Shown here one piece after another: positions 1 through 5,150 of a DNA stretch of 6,045 nucleotides. Numbering within the stretch: position 1 is the stretch's first letter; each line of letters begins with the position of its first letter. The stretch is taken from assembly GCA_041591915.1 (NCBI GenBank), contig JBFHRB010000205.1:1-6045 (forward strand), given 5' to 3'. A program made the translations under genes and the position numbers. Below the pieces are notes generated by a model. It was not told the DNA's origin and did no database searches. It saw only the letters and a program-made list of their open reading frames with translations. Source of the DNA: JBFHRB01 sp041591915. GTDB lineage: Bacteria > Actinomycetota > Nitriliruptoria > Nitriliruptorales > Nitriliruptoraceae.

Positions 1-163
1 ACCGGCACGCGCGGCCTGCGCCGACGGTGGGCGGCGACGGCGGTGGCGGCGTAGCGAGGCGAGCGTCGGGACATCGGGGGGGGGCCTGCGAGGGGGGACG
101 TGGCGTCGCGAGGTCCAACGACGCTGTCCCGGCCCGGTTACGACGGGTCAGCCCGGTGTGCGC
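1..163. other. Left-edge stretch with no supportable gene; G-rich
   Basis: No convincing gene is visible here. One plus-strand frame is open from base 1 to a TAG at 52-54 and would encode a 17-residue tail ending in Ala-Val-Ala-Ala, so it could be the last codons of a gene lying to the left. On the minus strand an ATG at 74-72 opens a frame that runs off the left edge, but its 24 visible residues are Arg/Ala/Pro-rich and no ribosome binding site precedes it. The stretch contains a run of nine G (76-84) and a run of six G (92-97). It follows the stop of the SRAP gene on the minus strand, and I see no clear hairpin with a U-tract there. Confidence 0.4.
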
Positions 164-868
164 TCAGTCCTCGGCACGCTCGAGGAGCTCCGGACCCTCG
201 TTGCGCACGTTGTTCACGCGCGTCGTGACGGCGTACGCGGCGAGGTCGGCGGCACCCAGGTCGGCGAGCTCCCGGTGCAGCGCCTGCGGGTCGGCGTCGG
301 CGTCGAGGTAGGTGGCCCAGAGCCGCTCCGGGAGGACGACCGGCATGCGATCGTGGAGGTTGCGCATCATCCCCTCGGCTGCCGTGGTGACGATGGCCGT
401 CGAGTACAGCGGGTCCGCTTCGGGGTCGTCCTTCGGCCGCCACGACCCCCAGATGCCGGCGAACGCGAGGGGCTCGCCGCTGCTGGCGTGGATGTAGTAG
501 GGCTGCTTCTTCGGCTTGCCCTTGGCGGTGAGCTCGCCGGTCTCGCGCCACTCGTAGAACCCGTCGGCCGGAAGGATGCAGCGACGCCCACGGGTGAACG
601 GGTCGCTGAACATGCGCTTCTCGAGCAAGGAGTCGAGGCGGGCGTTGATCGGCGAGGGCCCCTTCTTCGGGTCCCTGGACCAGAACGGGACGAGGCCCCA
701 GCGCAGCGTGCCGAGGCGACGCGAGCCCTCGCGAGTGATGATCGAGTAGACGTCGAGGGTCGGTGCGACGTTGTAGCGGGCGGGCAGGGCCTCGGTCCTG
801 ACCTCGTCCACCTCGAACGCCTCAGCCAGCTGCTCGGGTGTGGAGAAGGAGACGTAGCGACCGCACAT
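164..868 (-). CDS. SRAP domain protein (YedK/HMCES family, abasic-site DNA-protein crosslinker)
   Basis: This 234-residue protein covers essentially the whole SRAP fold, which is the usual size for bacterial YedK. The family covalently caps abasic sites in single-stranded DNA through a thiazolidine link to the N-terminal cysteine, shielding the lesion during replication; the protein acts in the cytoplasm. The visible signature is complete: Cys2 directly after the initiator Met (MCGRY), the RYNVAPT motif at 31-37, Asn75 in PINAR, Glu106 in DGFYEWR, and His172 in NLHDRMPVVL. These match the catalytic Cys, Asn, Glu and His known from E. coli YedK. The start is fixed by chemistry, because Cys must become residue 1 after Met removal; longer upstream in-frame extensions are therefore wrong. 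The gene starts 11 bases after the histidine kinase stop and lies in the same direction, so it could be the third gene of that operon. A TAGCCT hexamer 8 bases before the ATG could also give it its own leaderless transcript. Family assignment is very secure; the operon link is inference. Confidence 0.96.
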   Translation of the reverse strand: MCGRYVSFSTPEQLAEAFEVDEVRTEALPARYNVAPTLDVYSIITREGSRRLGTLRWGLVPFWSRDPKKGPSPINARLDSLLEKRMFSDPFTRGRRCILPADGFYEWRETGELTAKGKPKKQPYYIHASSGEPLAFAGIWGSWRPKDDPEADPLYSTAIVTTAAEGMMRNLHDRMPVVLPERLWATYLDADADPQALHRELADLGAADLAAYAVTTRVNNVRNEGPELLERAED

Positions 869-876
869 GGACGTCG

Positions 877-882
877 AGGCTA
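877..882 (-). promoter_or_regulatory. Possible -10 element for the SRAP gene
   Basis: On the minus strand the hexamer TAGCCT fits the actinobacterial -10 pattern TANNNT and ends 8 bases before the SRAP ATG. It overlaps the TAG stop of the histidine kinase. No Shine-Dalgarno-like sequence precedes the ATG, so a leaderless transcript is conceivable. No good -35 box is evident, and the hexamer is short enough to be chance. Confidence 0.25.
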
Positions 883-2136
883 CTGGCGATCCGGCAGCTC
901 GACCGCCACTCGGGCGCCGCCGAGCGGGCTCGCGCCGACGCGCAGCTCTCCTCCGGCGCGCCCCGCGGCTGCACGCGCGATGTCGAGGCCGAGGCCGCTG
1001 GAGCCGGCGCCGCTCGCCCCGCGGTCGAGCGCACCCGAGTCCAGGCCCGGCCCGCCGTCGTCCACGGTGAGGGTCATGCCGGCCGCGCCTCGTCGCAGCG
1101 CGACGGTGACCGGGGTGCCGGCCGGTGTGTGTGCCAGCGCGTTGCCGACGAGCGCGTCGACGATGGCGTCGAGGTCGTCGGCCGGCAGCCGCAGCGCTGC
1201 CTCGTCCTCGATGTCGACGTCGAGCGGCCGCTCCTGCTCTGCGGCCAGGACCGACCAGAACGCCATGCGGTTCCGCACGGCCGTTGCCGCGTCCACCTCG
1301 GCCGAGTCGCGCCGGGGCTCGCGCACCTGCGTGATGACATCCGTGACGGCGTCCTCCAGGGCGGAGACCGTCTCCAGCATCCGGGCGCGGTCGGGCGAGC
1401 TGGGCAGCCGCTCGGCTTCGAGGCGCACGGCCTGTATCGGCGTGCGGAGCCGGTGAGACAGGTCGGCGGCTGCTTCGCGTTCGGCGGCGAGGAGCTCCTC
1501 GATGCGCGCGGCCAGCCCGTTGAGGGCGACGGCGATGTCGCTCACCTCCGCGGGCCCGGTGAGTGGCGCTCGCGCGGACAGGTCGCCGGCGGCGAGCGCC
1601 CGCGCGCTGGCGGCCACGTCGCCCGCGGGGCGCGTGATGTCCCGCGCGAGTCGGTCGGCGATCAGCACCGACCCGATCACGATCACGACGCCGATGGCGG
1701 CGAGGATGGCCCACGACGCGGCGACGCCCTGCCGGCGCTGCTCGGCCGTGACCTCGACCGCAACCACCACCGTGCCGGCCGTGGGCCGGATGACGGGCCG
1801 GACGACGAGCACCCCACCACCGCGTTCCACCAGGAAGGCGGCACCCGCGCGCGCCCGTTCGAGGTCTGCCGCGTCGAGGGTCGGTCCTTCACCGAGCACC
1901 GTGCCGTCGGGCATGGCGACCGTGATCCCGGGCGTGTCGAGCGCCGCGATGGCGATCTCGACGCCACCGTCCTCACCGGTCAGCAGGGCCGGGGTCAGCG
2001 CGGTGGCCACCTGCCGTGCACGGTCGACGGCGCGCTCGTGCGCGAAGCGCTGCACGAGCCACCCGAGCGGCACCACGAACGCGAGGGCCACGAGCAGCGT
2101 CGAGGCGCCCATGACGAGGACGAGCCGTCGCCTCAT
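880..2136 (-). CDS. Membrane sensor histidine kinase (HAMP, HisKA, HATPase)
   Basis: This 418-residue protein has the classical order of a transmembrane sensor kinase. A first membrane helix lies at about 5-28, an extracytoplasmic sensor segment of about 110 residues at 29-140, a second helix at about 142-162, and a HAMP linker at about 163-215 (DRLARDITRP at its start). The dimerisation/phosphoacceptor helix carries His228 in DLSHRLRTP. The ATP-binding domain has an N box with Asn332 (VGNALAHTP), a G1 box DDGGPGL (359-365) and a G2 box GSSGLGL (378-384). It would autophosphorylate His228 and pass the phosphate to Asp52 of the regulator encoded just upstream. The start ATG at 2136 overlaps the regulator stop in an ATGA arrangement, which implies translational coupling; a longer upstream in-frame extension is Arg/Pro-rich and lies within the regulator gene. 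The short sensor segment has no recognisable ligand domain, so the stimulus is unknown. Confidence 0.95.
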   Translation of the reverse strand: MRRRLVLVMGASTLLVALAFVVPLGWLVQRFAHERAVDRARQVATALTPALLTGEDGGVEIAIAALDTPGITVAMPDGTVLGEGPTLDAADLERARAGAAFLVERGGGVLVVRPVIRPTAGTVVVAVEVTAEQRRQGVAASWAILAAIGVVIVIGSVLIADRLARDITRPAGDVAASARALAAGDLSARAPLTGPAEVSDIAVALNGLAARIEELLAAEREAAADLSHRLRTPIQAVRLEAERLPSSPDRARMLETVSALEDAVTDVITQVREPRRDSAEVDAATAVRNRMAFWSVLAAEQERPLDVDIEDEAALRLPADDLDAIVDALVGNALAHTPAGTPVTVALRRGAAGMTLTVDDGGPGLDSGALDRGASGAGSSGLGLDIARAAAGRAGGELRVGASPLGGARVAVELPDRQ

Positions 2137-2816
2137 CCGTCGGGCGCCGAGAGCTTGATGCCGACGCCGCGAACGGTGTGGAGGTAGCGCGGGTGCGCGG
2201 CGGTCTCGCCGAGCTTGCGGCGCAGCCACGACAGGTGGACGTCGAGCGTCTTGTCACCACCCCCGTACGGCTGGCGCCAGACCTCGGCGAACAGCTGGCC
2301 GCGCGGGATCACCTCGCCGGGGCGTCGCGCGAGTGCGAGCAGCAGGTCGAACTCGAGCCGCGAGAGGTCGAGCGCCTCGTCGGCGAGCGAGGCCGTGCGG
2401 CCAGCGGGGTCGATCGTGAGGTCCCCGACGTGGATCGCTGCCTCACGGCCACCCGCATTCGCGCGCCGCAGCACCGCGCGGATCCTCGCCTCGAGCTGTT
2501 CGGCGGAGAACGGCTTGGCGACGTGGTCGTCGGCGCCAGCGTCCAGCGTGGTCACGATGTCGCGCTCACCATCGCGAGCGGTCGCGACGATCACGGGGAC
2601 CTGACTGGTTGCGCGCACCATCCTGAGCAGGTCGACGCCGTCGATGTCCGGCAGCCCGAGGTCCAGCACGACGACGTCGGGCGACCGGTCGATCAGGCGC
2701 TGCAGGCCCGGCAGGCCGGCGGCCTCGGCATCGACCTCGTGGCCGCGTTCCGCGAGCAGCCGAGCCAGCGACCGTCGGATGCGGTCGTCGTCCTCGATGA
2801 GCAGTACGTGGGCCAC
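2133..2816 (-). CDS. OmpR/PhoB-family response regulator
   Basis: This 227-residue protein is a full-length two-domain response regulator. The receiver domain (about 2-118) shows the acidic pair Asp9/Asp10 in LIEDDD, the phosphoacceptor Asp52 in VVVLDLGLPDIDG, a Thr at 79 and the switch Lys101 in KPF. The winged-helix DNA-binding domain (about 127-224) shows LSRLEFDLLLALAR, the recognition-helix region VHLSWLRRKLG and the terminal hairpin TVRGVGIKL, where Ile replaces the more usual Tyr. It is expected to dimerise on phosphorylation and bind tandem direct repeats. I chose the GTG at 2816, giving MAHVLLIEDDD, because this places the first beta strand at the N terminus as in the family; the in-frame ATG further upstream would add a 35-residue tail of unlikely composition. 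It heads the kinase-SRAP run and is divergent from the exported-protein genes at 2940, with phased repeats in between that make autoregulation plausible. Confidence 0.95.
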   Translation of the reverse strand: MAHVLLIEDDDRIRRSLARLLAERGHEVDAEAAGLPGLQRLIDRSPDVVVLDLGLPDIDGVDLLRMVRATSQVPVIVATARDGERDIVTTLDAGADDHVAKPFSAEQLEARIRAVLRRANAGGREAAIHVGDLTIDPAGRTASLADEALDLSRLEFDLLLALARRPGEVIPRGQLFAEVWRQPYGGGDKTLDVHLSWLRRKLGETAAHPRYLHTVRGVGIKLSAPDG

Positions 2817-2822
2817 GCGGCG

Positions 2823-2828
2823 AGCGTA
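2823..2828 (-). promoter_or_regulatory. Candidate -10 box, leaderless start of the response regulator
   Basis: TACGCT on the minus strand fits TANNNT and ends exactly 6 bases before the GTG start at 2816, so transcription could begin at or next to the start codon. No Shine-Dalgarno motif precedes the GTG, which supports a leaderless message. A recognisable -35 box is absent at 17-18 bases upstream, as would be expected of a promoter that needs an activator. Confidence 0.4.
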
Positions 2829-2852
2829 CGTCCGTGCCCACCCGGTGGAGTG

Positions 2853-2892
2853 GGGTTTGGCACAGCTCTGGGCCGGGCTTAACCCGGGGTTA
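2853..2892 (+). promoter_or_regulatory. 11-bp-phased direct repeats, candidate response regulator operator
   Basis: Heptamers fitting GGGNTTR occur at 2853-2859 (GGGTTTG), 2875-2881 (GGGCTTA) and 2886-2892 (GGGGTTA). The last two are 11 bp apart, with a 4-base spacer ACCC. The first is 22 bp from the second, in the same phase; the intervening slot at 2864-2870 (AGCTCTG) is a poor match. Seven-base direct repeats separated by four bases are the known binding layout of OmpR/PhoB regulators, and a gene for one lies just to the left. The sites lie between the regulator and the first exported-protein gene, ending 47 bases before the latter's ATG. Binding by this regulator is inferred, not shown. 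Confidence 0.5.
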
Positions 2893-2897
2893 GGCCC
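2875..2897. repeat. 23-base near-perfect inverted repeat in the divergent promoter region
   Basis: The arms are GGGC-T-TAACCC and GGGTTA-G-GCCC around a single central G at 2886. Ten of eleven positions pair, the only mismatch being T2879 against G2893. It overlaps the phased direct repeats, so the same bases can be read as a dyad operator or as tandem half-sites. It is not a terminator candidate, because it lies upstream of both flanking genes and no U-tract follows. Confidence 0.55.
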
Positions 2898-2925
2898 GTT
2901 GCTGCGACGGTGTGGATGCACCGAC

Positions 2926-2931
2926 GAGGAG
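2926..2931 (+). promoter_or_regulatory. Shine-Dalgarno GAGGAG for the gene at 2940
   Basis: GAGGAG lies 8 bases before the ATG at 2940. This is ideal spacing and decides in favour of this start over the in-frame ATG at 2910. It contrasts with several other genes in the window that lack any such motif. Confidence 0.75.
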
Positions 2932-2939
2932 TCCCCACG

Positions 2940-3635
2940 ATGCGCCGTACCGTCACCCTGATCGCCGCCTGGGTCACCGCGACCGTTCTCGCGGTCTCGC
3001 TCGCCTTCGCTGGCGTCCGCCTGGTGGCGGACAACGTCGTGGATGCCCCCGTCGTCCTGTCGACGCCGGACGCGTCACCCGATGCCACGCCGGGCGATGA
3101 CCCGACGCCGGATGACGGTCCGACGCCTGACGACGGTCCGACGCCCGACGACGATGCGACGCCGGATGACGATGCGACGCCGGATGACGGTCCGACGCCG
3201 GGCGACGGTCCGACGCCGGGCGATGACTCGACGCCGGATGACGGTCCGACGCCGGGCGACGATGCGACGCCGGATGACGGTCCGACGCCGGGCGACGATC
3301 CGACGCCCGAGGTAACCGCGACCTCGGCCCCGGCCTCACCCTCGCCGTCGCCGAGTGCATCGGCGACCCCCTCGCCCTCATCGAGCCAGGCGCAACCCGT
3401 CACGCGGACCTACACGCTCATCGGTGGGACCGTGACCTTCCGGTTCTCGTCCTCCGAGGTGGAGGTCATCGCGGCGACGCCCGCGGACGGCTTCAACCTC
3501 CACAGCATCGAGCCGGAGGGGCCCCTCGAGATGAAGGTCGAGTTCCGCGCCCACGACGACAGCCACCGCTCGCGCATCGATGGCTGGTGGGCGAACGGCC
3601 CCCGACACGAGATCCGCGAGGAGCGTCGATCGTGA
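2940..3635 (+). CDS. Exported protein with acidic hexapeptide repeats and a small conserved-looking C-terminal domain; function unknown
   Basis: This 231-residue protein has four parts. Residues 1-30 form a signal peptide or membrane anchor (MRRT followed by a hydrophobic stretch; a cleavage site after AFA at 22-24 is possible). Residues 50-121 are twelve head-to-tail hexapeptides of the form T-P-(D/G)-D-(D/G)-(P/A/S), giving a very acidic, extended, Pro-rich region. Residues 125-154 are a Ser/Pro/Ala-rich linker. Residues 155-231 form a compact domain beginning TYTLIGGTVTFRFSSSEV and ending in a charged stretch with the motif RSRIDGWW-x-NGPRHEIREE. I do not recognise a named family. Similar tails occur, from memory, in uncharacterised actinobacterial proteins encoded beside two-component systems. 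The gene is divergent from such a system here, so it may be its target or an accessory that presents the terminal domain outside the membrane across the cell wall. The role is inference. Confidence 0.85.
   Translation: MRRTVTLIAAWVTATVLAVSLAFAGVRLVADNVVDAPVVLSTPDASPDATPGDDPTPDDGPTPDDGPTPDDDATPDDDATPDDGPTPGDGPTPGDDSTPDDGPTPGDDATPDDGPTPGDDPTPEVTATSAPASPSPSPSASATPSPSSSQAQPVTRTYTLIGGTVTFRFSSSEVEVIAATPADGFNLHSIEPEGPLEMKVEFRAHDDSHRSRIDGWWANGPRHEIREERRS
3087..3302 (+). repeat. Twelve tandem 18-base units encoding TPDDGP-like hexapeptides
   Basis: Twelve consecutive in-frame 18-base units, each beginning ACGCC and encoding Thr-Pro-Asp/Gly-Asp-Asp/Gly-Pro/Ala/Ser, span 216 bases without interruption. 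Several units are identical at the DNA level, and the variation is confined to a few positions (GAT/GGC/GAC and CCG/GCG/TCG). This suggests expansion by slippage or unequal recombination while keeping the frame. A copy-number difference between strains would change linker length by six residues per unit. Confidence 0.9.
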
Positions 3636-3641
3636 TGGCTT

Positions 3642-3655
3642 CGCCGGGCACGGCG
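3642..3655 (+). other. Short GC hairpin after the hexapeptide-repeat gene
   Basis: CGCCG-GGCA-CGGCG can form a 5-bp stem with a 4-base loop, 6 bases after the stop codon. There is no U-tract, so it is at best a weak processing or pausing signal. The three rightward genes may still be read through. Confidence 0.2.
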
Positions 3656-3672
3656 TGGGGGATCGCCCTGTC

Positions 3673-3678
3673 TTGACG
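3673..3678 (+). promoter_or_regulatory. Possible -35 box ahead of the Hcp-like gene
   Basis: TTGACG is one base from TTGACA. With a 17-base spacer the corresponding -10 would be TTGGTT (3696-3701), a poor match inside three tandem TTGG units (3696-3707). The 112-base gap before the Hcp-like gene leaves room for its own promoter, but this one is weak. Confidence 0.2.
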
Positions 3679-3713
3679 GTTCGCGCTGTGCAGGGTTGGT
3701 TGGTTGGACTGGC

Positions 3714-3729
3714 CCGCGCAGGCGCGCGG
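3714..3729 (+). other. Short GC hairpin in the Hcp-like gene leader
   Basis: CCGCGC-AGGC-GCGCGG can form a 6-bp stem just upstream of the G-rich ribosome binding region of the gene at 3748. It could modulate initiation, but short GC stems are common in DNA of this composition. Confidence 0.15.
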
Positions 3730-3738
3730 CAGGGGATC

Positions 3739-3743
3739 GGGGA
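3739..3743 (+). promoter_or_regulatory. Ribosome binding site candidate (GGGGA) for the Hcp-like gene
   Basis: GGGGA lies 4 bases before the ATG at 3748, and a second G-rich element, AGGGGA, lies at 3731-3736. Together they support this ATG over in-frame upstream codons, which would put non-hydrophobic residues ahead of the export segment or overlap the preceding gene. Confidence 0.45.
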
Positions 3744-3747
3744 CGCC

Positions 3748-4395
3748 ATGGGCAACGTCGATGTCATCGGGCGGAAGGCCTGGCGTACCGCGCTCGTGGT
3801 TACCACGGCCCTCGCACTTGCTGCGGCGCTGCTCACCGGCGGAGGCGGGGCGTCGGACGACGACGTCACCTTCGAGGAACTCTGGCTGCTCGCGGCGGCG
3901 CAACCGGGCGGCGGCGCGATCTACCTGCGGATCCCCGACATACCCGGCGACGTCAAGGCGACCGGACACGAGGACGAGATCGACATCCTGGCGTGGAGTT
4001 GGGGCGTGTCCACCTCGAGCGGTGGGGTGAACAACTCCGGCGCGCGGGAGCAGTCGTCGCCGCGATTCAGCGAACTCACCATCTCCAAGTCGACGGACCG
4101 GTCATCGCCGTTGTTGTTCCTGCGCGCCGCTGACGGCTCGACCGCGCGCGGGACGGTGACGCTGTCCTTCAAGGCGCCGAGCGTCGAGATCCCCCAGACG
4201 TATCTCAAGATCGACCTCGACGGTGTCGGCGTGTCCTCGTTCCACGCCGCCGGATCCGCCGGGGAGCGGCCCACCGAGGAGGTCGCCTTCTACTACAACA
4301 AGATCACCATGACGTACTGGCCGCAGAACCCGGATGGATCCCTCGGCGCGCCCATCAAGCGCGGCTGGGACGTCGTCGCGAACAAGCCGGTCTGA
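3748..4395 (+). CDS. Hcp-like (type VI secretion tube) protein with N-terminal export/anchor segment
   Basis: This 215-residue protein has a basic N terminus (RKAWR at 9-13), a hydrophobic segment at about 14-30 and a Gly/Asp-rich joint (31-39). A complete Hcp domain follows at about 57-215. Recognisable Hcp landmarks in order are IYLRIPDIPGDVKATGHEDEI with LAWSWGVS (58-88), FSELTISKSTDRSSPLLF (107-124), TYLKIDLDGVGVSSF (151-165), GERPTEEVAFYYNKITMTY (172-190) and the end PIKRGWDVVANKPV (202-215). Hcp proteins form hexameric rings that stack into the tube expelled by type VI systems of diderm bacteria. Their usual length is about 160-170 residues and they lack a signal peptide, so the extra 50 N-terminal residues here are unusual. 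No sheath, baseplate or ATPase gene is in the window. The CWB2 gene begins 2 bases after its stop, suggesting co-translation. I infer an exported Hcp-fold ring protein rather than part of a true type VI machine. The domain call is secure; the function is open. Confidence 0.9.
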   Translation: MGNVDVIGRKAWRTALVVTTALALAAALLTGGGGASDDDVTFEELWLLAAAQPGGGAIYLRIPDIPGDVKATGHEDEIDILAWSWGVSTSSGGVNNSGAREQSSPRFSELTISKSTDRSSPLLFLRAADGSTARGTVTLSFKAPSVEIPQTYLKIDLDGVGVSSFHAAGSAGERPTEEVAFYYNKITMTYWPQNPDGSLGAPIKRGWDVVANKPV

Positions 4396-4397
4396 TC

Positions 4398-5147
4398 ATG
4401 GGGGCGGTCCAGACGAACGCGCGACGCATCCTCCTGCCGGTCGTCGCCCTTGGCGCGCTCCTGCTGCTGACGGCCGTGCTCGTGACCGCGGTGGACGCGG
4501 GTGGCGAGGCCCCGCCTCGCATCGCCGTCCTGGCGCGATCGGACAACCCCGTCGATGCGCTGGCCGCCTCGTCCGTTGCGGGTCAGCTCGGGGGGATCGT
4601 CCTCCTGACCTCGACGAACTCGCTCAACCAGCCGGCTCGCGACGGCTTGACGGACTTCGGGCCCGAACTGGTGATCATCGCCGGGGGAACGGCGGCACTC
4701 AGCGACGCGGTCAAGGCCGCGGTCGAGGAGATGGGCTACGCCACGCGGCGGGTCGGTGGCGCGACCCGTGAACACACCGCTGCTGCTCTGGCGGCCCTGC
4801 CCGCGGAGTTCGGGTCGCTCTACGTCTCGGTCGATGCGCCGTCATCGCGTGCGCAGGCGTTGGTTGTCAGCGGCATCGAGCCGCGACTCGAGCGCGCTGA
4901 CGGTGTCAGCGCGGTCCGCAACATCGGCCCCGGCATCTACTGCCTGACACTGGCTGCTGGCACCAACCTCGCCGATGCGGTCGTCCACGTCACCCCGGAA
5001 TGGGGCGGAAGCATCGGCAACGACCTCGCCGCCTACTGGCAGACGAGGGAGGGCGCCCGCCAGTGCGATACCGACGAGCTCGAGGTTCGCACGTTCTCGG
5101 GCGGGACGGCGAGTGACACGGTGGACTTCACGGTGTCGATCCCGTGA
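4398..5147 (+). CDS. Exported single-repeat CWB2 (cell wall binding repeat 2) protein with a two-cysteine C-terminal domain
   Basis: This 249-residue protein begins with basic residues and a strong hydrophobic segment (about 11-32), a signal peptide or anchor. Residues 41-132 match one CWB2 unit: DNPVDALAASSVAGQLGGIVLL (49-70), FGPELVIIAGGTAALSDAV (87-105) and RVGGATREHTAAALAAL (118-134). CWB2 domains hold surface proteins to the Gram-positive wall, usually as three tandem copies; here there is only one. The C-terminal region (about 165-249) looks like a separate beta-rich domain with Cys182 in GPGIYCLTLA and Cys223, which could form a disulfide, ending in TFSGGTASDTVDFTVSIP. It resembles, from memory, the VRTFDSAGTLADRPF-type module found in many secreted bacterial proteins. 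The ATG lies 2 bases after the Hcp-like stop with no clear Shine-Dalgarno motif, so translation probably depends on coupling. A role as wall anchor or partner of the Hcp-like protein is inference. Confidence 0.85.
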   Translation: MGAVQTNARRILLPVVALGALLLLTAVLVTAVDAGGEAPPRIAVLARSDNPVDALAASSVAGQLGGIVLLTSTNSLNQPARDGLTDFGPELVIIAGGTAALSDAVKAAVEEMGYATRRVGGATREHTAAALAALPAEFGSLYVSVDAPSSRAQALVVSGIEPRLERADGVSAVRNIGPGIYCLTLAAGTNLADAVVHVTPEWGGSIGNDLAAYWQTREGARQCDTDELEVRTFSGGTASDTVDFTVSIP

Positions 5148-5150
5148 TGG

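Noticed and set aside
164..1714. A 516-residue version of the SRAP protein
   Set aside because: The extra 282 N-terminal residues read through the kinase gene out of frame. SRAP chemistry also requires Cys immediately after the initiator Met at 868.
158..2187. Long plus-strand open frames opposite the SRAP and kinase genes
   Set aside because: They are antisense to two genes with complete, conserved motifs. Their products are Arg/Ala/Gly/Pro-rich without domains, which is what GC-rich DNA produces opposite real genes.
2178..2882. Plus-strand open frame opposite the response regulator
   Set aside because: It is the antisense of a clear receiver plus winged-helix protein and shows no domain of its own.
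2879..3403. Minus-strand frame encoding Ser-Ser-Gly-Val-Gly-Pro repeats
   Set aside because: It is the reverse reading of the 18-base repeats of the gene at 2940, which has a Shine-Dalgarno motif, a signal segment and a structured C-terminal domain. The minus frame has none of these.
3642..3729. Rho-independent terminators after the gene at 2940
   Set aside because: Two short GC stems exist, but neither is followed by a U-tract, and stems of 5-6 bp are frequent in this base composition.
3580..3747. Earlier start for the Hcp-like protein
   Set aside because: It would overlap the preceding gene by 56 bases and put a charged 56-residue stretch before the export segment. The ATG at 3748 has G-rich ribosome-binding candidates and directly precedes the basic-hydrophobic N terminus.
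3748..4395. A type VI secretion locus
   Set aside because: Only the Hcp domain is present; no VgrG, sheath, baseplate, membrane-complex or ClpV-like gene is in the window, and the Hcp itself carries an export segment.
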